Made by a program: the position numbers and the translations under genes
Source: Marinobacter litoralis
GTDB lineage: Bacteria; Pseudomonadota; Gammaproteobacteria; Pseudomonadales; Oleiphilaceae
Length of the DNA stretch: 64,000 bases
NCBI RefSeq assembly: GCF_003336705.1
Contig: NZ_QMDL01000003.1
Coordinates: 772,288-836,287 of the forward strand
Reading direction: 5' to 3'
Notes under the pieces: generated by a model
Databases searched by the model: none
The model's input: only the letters and a program-made list of their open reading frames with translations
What the model was told of the DNA's origin: nothing
Part shown: piece after piece, positions 10,753-19,043 of the stretch
Numbering within the stretch: position 1 is the stretch's first letter
Layout of the letters: the number at the start of each line of letters is the position of its first letter

Positions 10753-10889
10753 GCTGAATAAAAGTTGAACTTCTGTGAGTGGTGCCGGTCGAACGAATTA
10801 CAGCAGAAAACCGGACTTCTCTGCTGTTCCTGAGTGAGTTCTCAGGTTTGCCTCTTCTGAGGGGCAAAGCACGTCGCAAACCCTGACGT

Positions 10890-10921
10890 TTACCGGCCTA
10901 CTCATCGTGGGCCGGCTTTTT
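10890..10921 (+). terminator. Possible terminator between the TetR gene and engB
   Basis: CCGGCC (10893-10898) and GGCCGG (10910-10915) form a short stem followed by CTTTTT. It lies about 140 bases after the TetR stop and just before the stop of the convergent engB. Confidence 0.5.
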
Positions 10922-10935
10922 CCCCGACAGGGTAA

Positions 10936-11574
10936 TCAGCCTTCGATTTCCTCGGGCGTCTCCAGCCAATTCGTCAGCACCGAACGGCATTCATCAAGTC
11001 CCAGCTTTGACGTGGCCGAAAACATCACCAGATGTTCCACGTACTCATACTTCTTCAATTTATTGGCAATGCCCAGCATCGCTGTTTTGGCTTGTCCAAA
11101 CTTTAGTTTGTCAGCTTTGGTGGCAAGGATCATCAGCGGCAGCTTGTTGTGCTCGCACCATTCGATCATCATTTGGTCAAATTCGGTCAGCGGGTGGCGA
11201 ATATCCATGACCAATACCAGGCCGCGAAGGCAGCGGCGCTCGTTAAGGTAGTGTCCCAGATGTTTTTGCCAGTCATCTTTCATGTCTCGGGAAACTTTTG
11301 CGTAGCCGTAGCCAGGCAGGTCCACCAAGTGCATGTTCTCTTTGTTCAGGCTGAAGAAGTTGATCAGCCGGGTGCGGCCGGGGGTTTTACTGGTTCGTGC
11401 CAGTTTGCCGTTGACGGTGATGGCGTTGAGTGCGCTGGACTTGCCGGCATTAGAACGACCAGCGAAGGCAACCTCGGCGCCGTAATCGGGCGGGCACTCG
11501 TCCAGTTTGGAAGCGCTGATGAGAAAACGGGCGCTATTGAATGAGACGCTTTTTTGAGTCAGATCAGGGTCCAC
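10936..11574 (-). CDS. engB: Ribosome biogenesis GTP-binding protein EngB/YihA
   Basis: GTPase needed for 50S subunit assembly. The 212 residues carry the P-loop FAGRSNAGKSSALNAI, the switch region TPGRTRLINFF, the G3 motif DLPGYGYAKV, the G4 motif ATKADKL, and SATSKLG as G5. The start is a GTG at 11574-11572 with AGGAA about 11 bases upstream. No ATG is available nearby without losing conserved residues. It is divergent from the cytochrome c4 gene, a pairing also common in pseudomonads. Confidence 0.95.
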   Translation of the reverse strand: MDPDLTQKSVSFNSARFLISASKLDECPPDYGAEVAFAGRSNAGKSSALNAITVNGKLARTSKTPGRTRLINFFSLNKENMHLVDLPGYGYAKVSRDMKDDWQKHLGHYLNERRCLRGLVLVMDIRHPLTEFDQMMIEWCEHNKLPLMILATKADKLKFGQAKTAMLGIANKLKKYEYVEHLVMFSATSKLGLDECRSVLTNWLETPEEIEG

Positions 11575-11617
11575 GACGGTTGCTGTTCCTTTGGATTTCA
11601 GTTATCGACGATTAATG

Positions 11618-11623
11618 TATAAT
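11618..11623 (+). promoter_or_regulatory. Possible -10 element for the cytochrome c4 gene
   Basis: A perfect TATAAT lies in the 178-base divergent gap between engB and the cytochrome c gene. No good -35 hexamer is seen at 17 bases, so the assignment is weak. Confidence 0.35.
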
Positions 11624-11752
11624 GCTACACCAATTTCCGGCGGTGCGCTGCGCGTTCCGCTGTTAGTCCCGGTTTTGAGCCTTATCCCAGAGGCCATCCG
11701 GCGAACAACCAGAATACTTTCACGATTCTAAGATGAGAGAAGCGGAGCGGGC

Positions 11753-12367
11753 ATGAAAAGACTGATCGCAGGAGTGGTTCTCGGAGTTAGCTTGTCAGCT
11801 ATGGCTCACGGGGCAGGAGATCCGGCAGCGGGTGAACAGAAAGCAGCCGTGTGTGCAGCTTGTCACGGCCAAGGTGGCGCTAAGCCGATGATGGCGAGCT
11901 ATCCGAAACTGACCGGTTTGGGTGAAAAATACCTGTACCGTCAGCTGACAGACATTAAGTCCGGCGACCGTTCAATACCAGAGATGACCGGCTTGCTGAC
12001 CGCCATGACGGACCAAGACCTGAAAGATCTTGCAGCCTACTTCAACAAGCAGGAGCTGGTGGTTAATCAGGCGAACGCTGACGAAGAGTTAATCGCGCAA
12101 GGGCAGGCTATTTTCCGTGGCGGTAACATGGCTTCTGGCGTGCCGGCCTGTGCGGGCTGTCACAACCCGAGCGGTAAAGGTAACGAGCCTGCTGGTTATC
12201 CGGCTCTGGGTGGTCAAAATGCCGAGTACGTTGCCAAGCAGCTTCAAGCGTACCGCGATGGCACTCGTGCCACTACCGCGAATGCCAGCATCATGGCTGA
12301 TGTGGCTTCCAAGTTGACGGACGCTGAAATCGAGGCGGTTGCCAACTACGTATCTGGTTTGCACTGA
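11753..12367 (+). CDS. Dihaem cytochrome c4
   Basis: Periplasmic electron carrier, usually to terminal oxidases. The 204-residue precursor has a signal peptide (MKRLIAGVVLGVSLSAMAHG, cleaved near AHGA) and two c-type haem sites, CAACH (about residue 34) and CAGCH (about 130). The two halves repeat each other (YPKLTGLGEKYLYRQL and YPALGGQNAEYVAKQL), as expected of the c4 family. The axial methionines are probably in IPEMTGLL and NASIMADV. It is followed by a strong terminator, so it is monocistronic. Confidence 0.92.
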   Translation: MKRLIAGVVLGVSLSAMAHGAGDPAAGEQKAAVCAACHGQGGAKPMMASYPKLTGLGEKYLYRQLTDIKSGDRSIPEMTGLLTAMTDQDLKDLAAYFNKQELVVNQANADEELIAQGQAIFRGGNMASGVPACAGCHNPSGKGNEPAGYPALGGQNAEYVAKQLQAYRDGTRATTANASIMADVASKLTDAEIEAVANYVSGLH

Positions 12368-12390
12368 TTTCATCAGTCCTCTCAGATCAG

Positions 12391-12417
12391 AAAACCCCGC
12401 TCCGGCGGGGTTTTTGT
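12391..12417 (+). terminator. Terminator after the cytochrome c4 gene
   Basis: AACCCCGC and GCGGGGTT flank a short TCCG loop (about 12393-12412), followed by TTTTG. It is 24 bases after the stop codon. Confidence 0.85.
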
Positions 12418-12550
12418 TTTTGGGCGCGGGTAGCCTCTTAACCTTCTGTAATTATTTACTGTTACGCTCTGTGGAACTTTTGAGCGTGGCTGGGTCATAA
12501 TCAAGCGACTTAAATAGAACGAACAAACACGTTAACGCTCGGAGATTTTC

Positions 12551-13186
12551 ATGATCAGAACCCTAACCCTGATAGTAACCATGGCTGCAGCGCTGGCTTT
12601 CAGTGGCTTCGCCAGTGCTGAAACATGGAAAAACGGTGTGCATTACCGCACCTTGACCACCCCGGTTAGCACAGCCTCCGACAGCGGAGTAGAGGTGGCT
12701 GAAGTGTTCTGGTATGGCTGCCCGCACTGTTATAACTTCAAGCCGCTGTCAGAGGCGTGGGAAGAGAAGGCGCCCGATTACGTGAATTATGTTCGCCTGC
12801 CGGCTGTGCTCGGTGAGAGCTGGGCGCCACATGCTTTCGCATTCTATGCGCTGGAGTCCATGGGTGAGCTGGATAAAGTGCACGATGCTTTGTTTGAAGC
12901 TTTGGCAGGTGAGCGTCGGCCGCTGAACTCGGCGGAAGCGCTGGCAGATTTTGTGGCGGATTACGGTGTTGATGCTGAAGCCTTTGTGGATGCCTACAAC
13001 AGTTTTGCCGTTCGCTCGCGCGTGCATCAGGCCCAAAGCAAAATTATGGGTGCGCAAGTTACCGGGACTCCGACTATGCTGGTTAACGGTAAGTACGTGG
13101 TCACGGCAACCATGGCCAGAGGACATGAAAACGTACTGAAGGTTGTCGATTACCTGGTCAGCAAAGAGCAGGGAGTATCGGAGTAA
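12551..13186 (+). CDS. dsbA: Thiol:disulfide interchange protein DsbA
   Basis: Periplasmic oxidase that introduces disulfide bonds into exported proteins. The 211-residue precursor has a signal peptide ending near FASAE, a thioredoxin fold with the active site CPHC in YGCPHCYNF (about residues 57-60), an inserted helical domain, and the cis-proline loop GTPTMLVNG. Length is the family norm. The upstream AACGCTCGGAGATTTTC supplies a GGAG ribosome site. It is next to the cytochrome c4 gene, whose haem-binding cysteines also depend on thiol chemistry. An EEP-family gene follows within 60 bases. Confidence 0.94.
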   Translation: MIRTLTLIVTMAAALAFSGFASAETWKNGVHYRTLTTPVSTASDSGVEVAEVFWYGCPHCYNFKPLSEAWEEKAPDYVNYVRLPAVLGESWAPHAFAFYALESMGELDKVHDALFEALAGERRPLNSAEALADFVADYGVDAEAFVDAYNSFAVRSRVHQAQSKIMGAQVTGTPTMLVNGKYVVTATMARGHENVLKVVDYLVSKEQGVSE

Positions 13187-13199
13187 AAGGAGAAGTCTG

Positions 13200-13250
13200 A
13201 TGCGTGTGGCTTTCAGGGTTTCCGTTCAGATTCCGGGTGATTATGTATAA
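13200..13250 (+). CDS. Possible 16-codon leader reading frame overlapping the next start
   Basis: ATG 13200 lies 6 bases behind AAGGAGA, the best ribosome site in the dsbA-EEP gap. It encodes MRVAFRVSVQIPGDYV and stops at TAA 13248-13250. The ATG of the downstream phosphodiesterase gene (13243) falls inside its last codons. Either it is a translationally coupling leader, or the real gene start is the in-frame GTG at 13204. No protein function is implied. Confidence 0.3.
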   Translation: MRVAFRVSVQIPGDYV

Positions 13251-14106
13251 GCGGATTCGTAGCCAGATCAACGGCATATTGAAATCACAGGAAGCCGCCC
13301 CGCGTGGTGCGTGTTCGGGAAGCGAGCACGTGCCAGACTTCGAGCCTCACCGCCACATCCGGCTGCTGACCTTCAATATACAGGTTGGTATCAACACGTC
13401 TTCGTATCGCCACTATGTGACCCGTAGCTGGCAGCATTTCCTGCCTAATCGCCGCCGTTTTGAAAACCTTGATCGTATCGCCACGCTGTTGCGGCAGTAC
13501 GACGTGGTTGCTTTGCAGGAATGCGACGGCGGCAGTCTGCGCAGTGGTTATGTCAATCAGGTTCAGTATCTGGCCGAAGCCGCAGGCATACCGTACTGGT
13601 ATCAGCAGCTGAACCGGAACCTGGGCCAGCTTGCCCAGCACAGCAACGGTTTCTTGAGCCGCTACAAACCATTGGATGTGACTGAACACAAGCTGCCCGG
13701 GCTGATCCCGGGTCGGGGTGCCATCGTCGCGCGCTATGGTCTGGAAGAAGATCCATTGGTGTTGGTGCAGATGCATCTGTCGTTGAGTAAGTCTGCGCAG
13801 CAGCGTCAGTTGGGCTTCGTTCGTGATCTGATCAGTAAATATCAGCATGTGGTGCTGATGGGGGATATGAACGCCCATGCCGAGCAGTTGCTGACCCAAA
13901 CGCCTCTGCGTGAAACTGACCTTGTACCATTGCCTGCCACCGCCCATAGCTTCCCAAGCTGGCGTCCCGAAAAAGCGTTGGATCACATTCTGGTCAGCCC
14001 GTCATTGGAGATTCGACAATCTGGGGTGGTGAGCTATCCCGTCTCAGACCACCTGCCGATCTCGCTCGATATTGCCTTGCCCAAGGGTTACCTCGAAACC
14101 TTTTAA
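13243..14106 (+). CDS. Endonuclease/exonuclease/phosphatase-family protein
   Basis: A 287-residue member of the metal-dependent EEP phosphodiesterase superfamily. It has the family motifs LLTFNIQVG (Asn), ALQECDGG (catalytic Glu), VQMHLSLS, LMGDMNAH (Asp/Asn) and the terminal SDHLPISLDI (Asp-His). No signal peptide or membrane segment is seen. The substrate may be nucleic acid, a phosphoinositide-like molecule or a sphingomyelin-type lipid, and the sequence does not decide. I took ATG 13243. A GTG at 13204 would add 13 residues and sits behind a better ribosome site. It follows dsbA and may be co-transcribed. Confidence 0.75.
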   Translation: MYKRIRSQINGILKSQEAAPRGACSGSEHVPDFEPHRHIRLLTFNIQVGINTSSYRHYVTRSWQHFLPNRRRFENLDRIATLLRQYDVVALQECDGGSLRSGYVNQVQYLAEAAGIPYWYQQLNRNLGQLAQHSNGFLSRYKPLDVTEHKLPGLIPGRGAIVARYGLEEDPLVLVQMHLSLSKSAQQRQLGFVRDLISKYQHVVLMGDMNAHAEQLLTQTPLRETDLVPLPATAHSFPSWRPEKALDHILVSPSLEIRQSGVVSYPVSDHLPISLDIALPKGYLETF

Positions 14107-14345
14107 TTGCCCTCGCTGTGTCCTCTCAGGCTACCGATTTTTTAAAAATCTTGTAACTTCGGGCTGAAGTCTTATGCTTAGAAGTCTATGGATTGTGATA
14201 AGTCTGGGTGGTCGCGGGCGTTTTGTGGCGGCGGCCGAGCGGTTTCGGATTGCCTAGGTGGTCCGAGTTATCTTATTGATCATATTAGCTATTGCCGCGT
14301 CCGGACTAAACACCCCAGATACTGTGTTACCGACGGGAGTGAGCT
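14107..14345. other. Intergenic region before the betaine/choline transporter genes
   Basis: A 239-base non-coding gap. I see no hairpin terminator, repeat or RNA gene. The stretch ending GGGAGTGAGCT just before 14346 supplies the ribosome site of the binding-protein gene. Promoters are presumably here but none is clear by eye. Confidence 0.3.
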
Positions 14346-15314
14346 ATGAGAAAACTTTCCTATTCAGCATTACTTTGTGCCCTAACGATACCTTCGCTGG
14401 CGAGTGCCGACTGTGGCGAGGTGTCGATCACTGAAATGAACTGGGCGTCTAATACGGTGGTCACCAGCGTTGCCAAGTTCATCATGGAGCAGGGCTACGG
14501 TTGCGATGTGACTGTTGTGCCTTCAGACACTGTGCCGGCAGTGACCTCTGTTGCCGAAAACGGCGAGCCGGATATCGTTACTGAACTCTGGAAAAACTCC
14601 GCTGGCGAAGCCTACGAGCGTTTGGAGGCTGCAGGGAAAATCAAGCCGCTGACCAAAGTGTTGCGGCCTGGTGGTATCGAAGGGTGGTGGATTCCGACTT
14701 ATCTGGCGGAAAAACACCCGGAACTGACCACCATTGAAGGGATTATGGCTAACCCTGAATTGGTGGGTGGCCGATTCAACAACTGCCCCGACGGGTGGGG
14801 CTGCCGTGTCGCTAACGACAATCTGGTGCGGGCGCTGGATCTCGAGGCGGCCGGTATCGATGTGTTCAATCATGGTTCGGGTGAGACTCTGGCGTCGTCT
14901 ATGGCATCAGCTGTGCAGAAGGAAGAGCCTTGGTTTGGCTATTACTGGGGGCCAACCGTCCCGCTCGGCAAGTTCGACATGACGCGAGTGAAACTGGGTG
15001 AATACAAACCGGAAGTGCATGCCAAGAACCAGTCGCCTGATGCCGAGAACCCTACCGTGTCGGAATTTCCGGCCGCGACGGTGCTGACCACCGTCACGCC
15101 GGACTTCGAAGATCGCGAGCCTGAAGTGGCAGAGATGTTGGCTCAGCTAAGTTTTGAAACTGAAACCATGAGCTCTTTGCTTGCGTGGATGGATGCCAAC
15201 AATGCCACGGCCGAGGAAGCCGCTGTCTACTACCTGACCAATTACGGAGAAGAGTGGTCTTCGTGGTTAAACGACGATGCCCGAAAACGTCTGAGCCGCC
15301 TGCTAGGAAATTAA
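14346..15314 (+). CDS. Glycine betaine/choline-type ABC transporter substrate-binding protein
   Basis: Periplasmic binding protein of the OpuAC/ProX superfamily. The 322-residue precursor has a signal peptide cleaved near SLASADC. The mature protein contains ITEMNWASNTVVTSVAKFI and the aromatic-rich stretches GGIEGWWIPTYL and EEPWFGYYWGPT, typical of cation-pi boxes that hold quaternary amines. It is the first gene of a set with a permease (97-base gap) and an ATPase, so osmoprotectant or choline uptake is likely. The exact ligand cannot be told from sequence. Gene order (binding protein first) is the reverse of E. coli proVWX. Confidence 0.87.
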   Translation: MRKLSYSALLCALTIPSLASADCGEVSITEMNWASNTVVTSVAKFIMEQGYGCDVTVVPSDTVPAVTSVAENGEPDIVTELWKNSAGEAYERLEAAGKIKPLTKVLRPGGIEGWWIPTYLAEKHPELTTIEGIMANPELVGGRFNNCPDGWGCRVANDNLVRALDLEAAGIDVFNHGSGETLASSMASAVQKEEPWFGYYWGPTVPLGKFDMTRVKLGEYKPEVHAKNQSPDAENPTVSEFPAATVLTTVTPDFEDREPEVAEMLAQLSFETETMSSLLAWMDANNATAEEAAVYYLTNYGEEWSSWLNDDARKRLSRLLGN

Positions 15315-15411
15315 AGCGCCAACCCGAAGCCCGGCTTGCCGCCGTCAGGTGGGCCGGGCATGTTCCGAATGTCCCATTCTGATTGACGGTTTTACAAAAT
15401 AGGCATACCCG

Positions 15412-16446
15412 ATGGCAACATACGACTGGTTATTCTCAACCTTGGGTCTGAAGGAATGGTGTGGCCAAAATAAAGACTCTGGCCCCTTATCCATGGCTGA
15501 TTTGCTGGCCAAGAGCAAAGGGCAGGATGCCGAATCCCAATCGCTTTGGGATTTACCGTTTCCCTCAATGGACGCGCTGAATGAGTCGTGCGAAGCGTTT
15601 CCGCAATCCCGGGATCTTACCAAGGGGCTTGAACAGGGCTTTTTGGAGGTCAAAGACAGCCTGAGTCTGGTTCTGGACCCGCTTACCCAGCCTTTGAGCT
15701 GGTTTCTCGACGGTTCACTTTACGTCATGCTCAACACGCCTTGGTGGATAGTGATTCCGGTGATGTTGGCGGTGGTGTTTTTGGTGAGCAAGTCCTGGAA
15801 GCTGGTGACGTTTGTGGCCTTCTCCATCGGCTTGTTAGCGTTTATTGATTACTACGAATACGCGATGCAGACCCTGGCCATTATTTTTGTTTGCGCCTTC
15901 CTGTGCGTGTTGATCGGGGTTCCTATCGGCATCGCTATGGCGCGAAACGATTGGTTGCAACGGGGGACTATCCCGGTTCTGGATATGCTGCAGACCCTGC
16001 CGCCGTTTGTGTATCTGATCCCCTTGATTTTCCTGTTCAGTGTCACAGAGTCCAAATTGTACGGCATCGCCATTATCCTCTACGCCATCGTTCCCGTGGT
16101 GCGGCTGACCGATCTGGGTATTCGGCTGGTGGACAAAGAAGTGATTGAGGCGGCCGATGCATTCGGTATGACGCCCCGGCAAAAACTGTTCAAAGTTCAG
16201 ATTCCCCTGGCATTGCCCAACATTATGGCCGGTGTGAACCAGACCATAATGATGAGCTTGGCGATGGTCGTGATTGCCTCTTTGGTGTCGGCACCGGGCT
16301 TGGGGGTGTTGGTATTGCGAGGCATACGAAATCTGGAATTAGGGGTTGGTCTGGTTTCGGGTCTTGGCATTGTATTGCTGGCGGTCATTCTTGACCGTGT
16401 TACCAAGGCCTCTCTGGCCCGGGTCAATTCCGCACAGAAACAGTGA
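15412..16446 (+). CDS. Glycine betaine/proline-type ABC transporter permease (ProW-like)
   Basis: Inner-membrane permease of the betaine importer. The 344 residues begin with a roughly 95-residue hydrophilic extension, unlike short OpuAB-type permeases but like ProW. A segment around PWWIVIPVMLAVVFLV follows, then the ABC permease domain with about six membrane spans. The coupling-helix (EAA) signature is EAADAFGMTPRQKLFKVQIP. A start at 15412 has only a weak ribosome site. The ATPase gene follows nine bases after the stop. Confidence 0.88.
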   Translation: MATYDWLFSTLGLKEWCGQNKDSGPLSMADLLAKSKGQDAESQSLWDLPFPSMDALNESCEAFPQSRDLTKGLEQGFLEVKDSLSLVLDPLTQPLSWFLDGSLYVMLNTPWWIVIPVMLAVVFLVSKSWKLVTFVAFSIGLLAFIDYYEYAMQTLAIIFVCAFLCVLIGVPIGIAMARNDWLQRGTIPVLDMLQTLPPFVYLIPLIFLFSVTESKLYGIAIILYAIVPVVRLTDLGIRLVDKEVIEAADAFGMTPRQKLFKVQIPLALPNIMAGVNQTIMMSLAMVVIASLVSAPGLGVLVLRGIRNLELGVGLVSGLGIVLLAVILDRVTKASLARVNSAQKQ

Positions 16447-16455
16447 GGCAGTATC

Positions 16456-17502
16456 GTGGCAAAGAATGTCAAAATCGCGATTCGCAATTTGTACAAGATT
16501 TTTGGGCCGGAACCGGAAGCCGCGCTAGAGCATGTCAGGCAGGGGGCAAGCAAAGCTAGTCTGCAAGACGAACATGGCCACGTGCTTGGCCTGAAAGACA
16601 TTAATGTGGATGTGCATGAAGGCGAAGTCACCGTCATTATGGGGCTGTCTGGTTCTGGTAAGTCGACGTTGATTCGCCACCTAAATCGCCTGATCGAGCC
16701 GACCACCGGCGAAATCCTGTTCGACGGTGAAGACGTTTTGGCGTTGGGCGAGGAAGGTTTGCGTACGCTGCGGCGCCAGAAAATGTCCATGGTGTTCCAA
16801 AAGTTCGCGTTGTTGCCTCACAAAACCGTGTTGGAAAATGCCGGGCTGTCCTGGGAAATTTCAGGGCAGGGTCGTGAGGCCTATGAAGAAGAGGCTCGCA
16901 AGTGGTTGGCCCGTGTTGGCCTGGAAGGCAGCGAAGAGCAATATCCTCACCAACTATCTGGCGGTATGCAGCAGCGAGTCGGAATTGCCCGTGCCCTAGT
17001 GTCGAATTCGCCGGTCATGCTGATGGACGAAGCCTTCTCGGCCCTGGACCCGCTGATTCGGTCGGACATGCAGGATCTGTTGCTGGAACTGCAGGCTGAA
17101 TTGCATAAAACCATTGTCTTCATCACTCATGACCTGGATGAAGCGTTGAAGCTGGCGGACCATCTGGTCATTCTCAAAGACGGGGAAGTGGTGCAGCAGG
17201 GTGATCCTCAAGGCATATTGTTGCAGCCTAACGATCCGTATATTGTCGATTTCATCAGCGATATCAATCGCGCCCGGGTGTTGCGTGTGCGTTCGGTCAT
17301 GGGGCCGGTGAACGATGCCGAGTCCTTTGCAGGTGATGTGCTGGAGACGGATAACCTGGAGTCGGTTCTGGCTAAGTCGGGTGGCGATGTGAGTCAGGTC
17401 TTTCGGGTTGTGCGTAACGGTCAGCCGGTTGGCCGACTTGCAATGACGGAGCTGACCAAGGCCTTGGTGCCGACAGAAGGAAGCGGTGCCCGCTTGTCAT
17501 GA
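16456..17502 (+). CDS. Glycine betaine/proline-type ABC transporter ATPase (ProV-like)
   Basis: Energises uptake by the preceding permease. The 348 residues show Walker A GLSGSGKST (about residues 63-71), Q-loop VFQKFALLPH, signature LSGGMQQRVGIARAL, Walker B VMLMDEAFSALD and the H-loop FITHDLDEA. An N-terminal segment before Walker A (FGPEPEAAL...) and a C-terminal CBS-like tail are ProV features. The start is GTG 16456 with GAGGCAG just upstream. A strong terminator follows, ending the three-gene operon. Confidence 0.9.
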   Translation: MAKNVKIAIRNLYKIFGPEPEAALEHVRQGASKASLQDEHGHVLGLKDINVDVHEGEVTVIMGLSGSGKSTLIRHLNRLIEPTTGEILFDGEDVLALGEEGLRTLRRQKMSMVFQKFALLPHKTVLENAGLSWEISGQGREAYEEEARKWLARVGLEGSEEQYPHQLSGGMQQRVGIARALVSNSPVMLMDEAFSALDPLIRSDMQDLLLELQAELHKTIVFITHDLDEALKLADHLVILKDGEVVQQGDPQGILLQPNDPYIVDFISDINRARVLRVRSVMGPVNDAESFAGDVLETDNLESVLAKSGGDVSQVFRVVRNGQPVGRLAMTELTKALVPTEGSGARLS

Positions 17503-17525
17503 ATGTTTCTTGATGTTCAGGCAAT

Positions 17526-17555
17526 AAAAAACCCGGCTTGAAGGCCGGGTTTTTT
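17526..17555. terminator. Bidirectional terminator between the proV-like gene and rpmG
   Basis: AAAAAACCCGGC, a short loop and GCCGGGTTTTTT form an A-stem-T hairpin. It is 23 bases after the ATPase stop and 17 bases from the stop of the convergent rpmG, with T-runs in both directions. Confidence 0.88.
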
Positions 17556-17571
17556 GTGGAGGCAGGATCAA

Positions 17572-17727
17572 TTACTTGATCTTGGCTTCCTTGTACGCAA
17601 CGTGCTTACGGACAACCGGATCGTACTTTTTGATCTCGATTTTTTCCGGAGTGTTACGCTTGTTCTTCATGGTCGTGTAGAAGTGACCGGTGTTTGCTGA
17701 CGATACCAGCTTAATTTTTTCGCGCAT
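17572..17727 (-). CDS. rpmG: 50S ribosomal protein L33
   Basis: A 51-residue basic protein: [19 protein letters not shown], then [17 protein letters not shown], ending EAKIK. This is the zinc-free (C-minus) form of L33, with no CxxC pairs. It lies 11 bases after rpmB, the usual bacterial order rpmB-rpmG. ATG 17727 is preceded by AAGGAGC. Confidence 0.96.
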   Translation of the reverse strand: MREKIKLVSSANTGHFYTTMKNKRNTPEKIEIKKYDPVVRKHVAYKEAKIK

Positions 17728-17738
17728 GATGCAGCTCC

Positions 17739-17975
17739 TTAGAATTTCTCGCCGCGGGCACGAAGATCGGCCAGTACAGCGTCAATACCTTTTTTATCGA
17801 TGATGCGCATGCCCTTAGTGGATACGCGCAGCTTCACAAAACGCTTCTCGGACTCAACCCAGAAACGGTGGTTCTGCAGATTCGGCAGAAAACGACGACG
17901 AGTGTGATTCATCGCGTGGGATACGTTGTTACCGGTAACCGGACGCTTACCGGTAACCTGACAAACTCTGGACAT
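17739..17975 (-). CDS. rpmB: 50S ribosomal protein L28
   Basis: A 78-residue protein starting [21 protein letters not shown], here cut for length, with [17 protein letters not shown] and [17 protein letters not shown]. It is the length of the E. coli protein. ATG 17975 is preceded by GGAGGC. Promoter elements are visible about 150 bases upstream. radC lies further upstream on the same strand, the same arrangement as in E. coli and Pseudomonas. Confidence 0.96.
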   Translation of the reverse strand: MSRVCQVTGKRPVTGNNVSHAMNHTRRRFLPNLQNHRFWVESEKRFVKLRVSTKGMRIIDKKGIDAVLADLRARGEKF

Positions 17976-18116
17976 ACATGCCTCCGACCTGAGCACTGGT
18001 CTATCAATGCGAATTCGTTATTTAACGCGTCTCTGGTTGCTCCGGAGCTAACTTTGCTACCGGTTCGCGCCTGTAAACTGGGCGCAACACGCCAGATACC
18101 GCCAGAAAGGGACGCT

Positions 18117-18145
18117 TTTATACCAGAACCGGGGGCCCAACGCAA
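18117..18145 (-). promoter_or_regulatory. Predicted sigma-70 promoter for rpmB-rpmG
   Basis: On the minus strand TTGCGT (18145-18140), a 17-base spacer and TATAAA (18122-18117) lie between radC and rpmB, pointing toward rpmB. The spacing is ideal and the -10 box is near consensus. Confidence 0.6.
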
Positions 18146-18193
18146 AAAATTGTTGGGATTTTGGCCAGTTTTTCGGTCGCGACTTCATGGCGG

Positions 18194-18868
18194 TTACATC
18201 AACCCTCTTTCAGCGAGGGATATTACCTCACCGTGACCGATAACCATATGGTCAAGAACCCTGATATCGACCAACCCCAGAGCTTCTTTCAGGCGACGAG
18301 TCAGAGAGATGTCTGCCTGACTGGGTTCGGCCACTCCGGACGGGTGATTATGCGCGAAAATCACCGCCGCTGCATTATCTTCCAGGGCCTGTCGGACAAC
18401 TTCCCGCGGGTACACGGCGGCCCCGTCGATGGTGCCGCGGAACAATTCCCGGTACTGAATGACGCGATGGCGGTTATCCAGAAATAAGCCGGCAAAAACT
18501 TCGTGAGGGTAGGTGGCCAGGCGGCTGGTCAGGAAACGCCGGGTATCGGCGGGAGAGCGCAGAGGGTCGCCTTGTCGCAGCGGTTCATCCATCACCCGCC
18601 TTGCCATTTCCATGGCGGCCTGAACTTGCGCGTACTTCGCGGTGCCCAGACCTTTTACTTGGCAAAACTGGCGACGGGAGGCCGTCATCAGGCCACGCAG
18701 GCTCGAAAATTCTTCGATCAAGTGGCGCGCCATCGCCATGACCGGCATGCCGGCGGTACCAGTGCGTAAAAAAATGGCCAGAAGCTCGGCGTCCGACAAA
18801 GACTCGGCACCGTGAGCAAGCAGTCGTTCACGTGGCCGTTCATCGTTGGGCCAATCGGATTGGTTCAT
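18194..18868 (-). CDS. radC: RadC-family JAB-domain protein
   Basis: A 224-residue protein with an N-terminal helix-hairpin-helix-like region ([24 protein letters not shown] and [13 protein letters not shown]) and a C-terminal JAB/MPN metal-protease-like domain. The motif HNHPSG plus a downstream Asp ([13 protein letters not shown]) gives the expected zinc site. RadC was once linked to DNA repair, but its biochemical role is unsettled. It lies upstream of rpmB and is divergent from coaBC. Confidence 0.92.
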   Translation of the reverse strand: MNQSDWPNDERPRERLLAHGAESLSDAELLAIFLRTGTAGMPVMAMARHLIEEFSSLRGLMTASRRQFCQVKGLGTAKYAQVQAAMEMARRVMDEPLRQGDPLRSPADTRRFLTSRLATYPHEVFAGLFLDNRHRVIQYRELFRGTIDGAAVYPREVVRQALEDNAAAVIFAHNHPSGVAEPSQADISLTRRLKEALGLVDIRVLDHMVIGHGEVISLAERGLM

Positions 18869-19043
18869 ATCGCATCCTTGCGGGTGTGGTTAAAGCGTGC
18901 GTCCTGCACGTGGTTCTCAAAGTTACAAAGGTTACTCGAAAAGGTAACATTTGGTAAACGGAACAATCGTGCGTGCTGGCTGCGCTGTCAGGGCTTGCAT
19001 GCTATCTTACAAGTCTTTCATTTTACGGGATTACGGAGCCCTC

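Noticed and set aside
10800..10827. ACAGCAGA ... TCTGCTGT hairpin after the TetR gene as terminator
   Set aside because: The stem is only 8 bases with a 12-base loop and no following T-run. The later CCGGCC/GGCCGG hairpin with CTTTTT is the better candidate.
18136..18157. CCCAAC ... GTTGGG hairpin between radC and rpmB as a radC terminator
   Set aside because: Read leftward it is not followed by a T-run and it overlaps the predicted rpmB promoter, so a terminator call is not supported.
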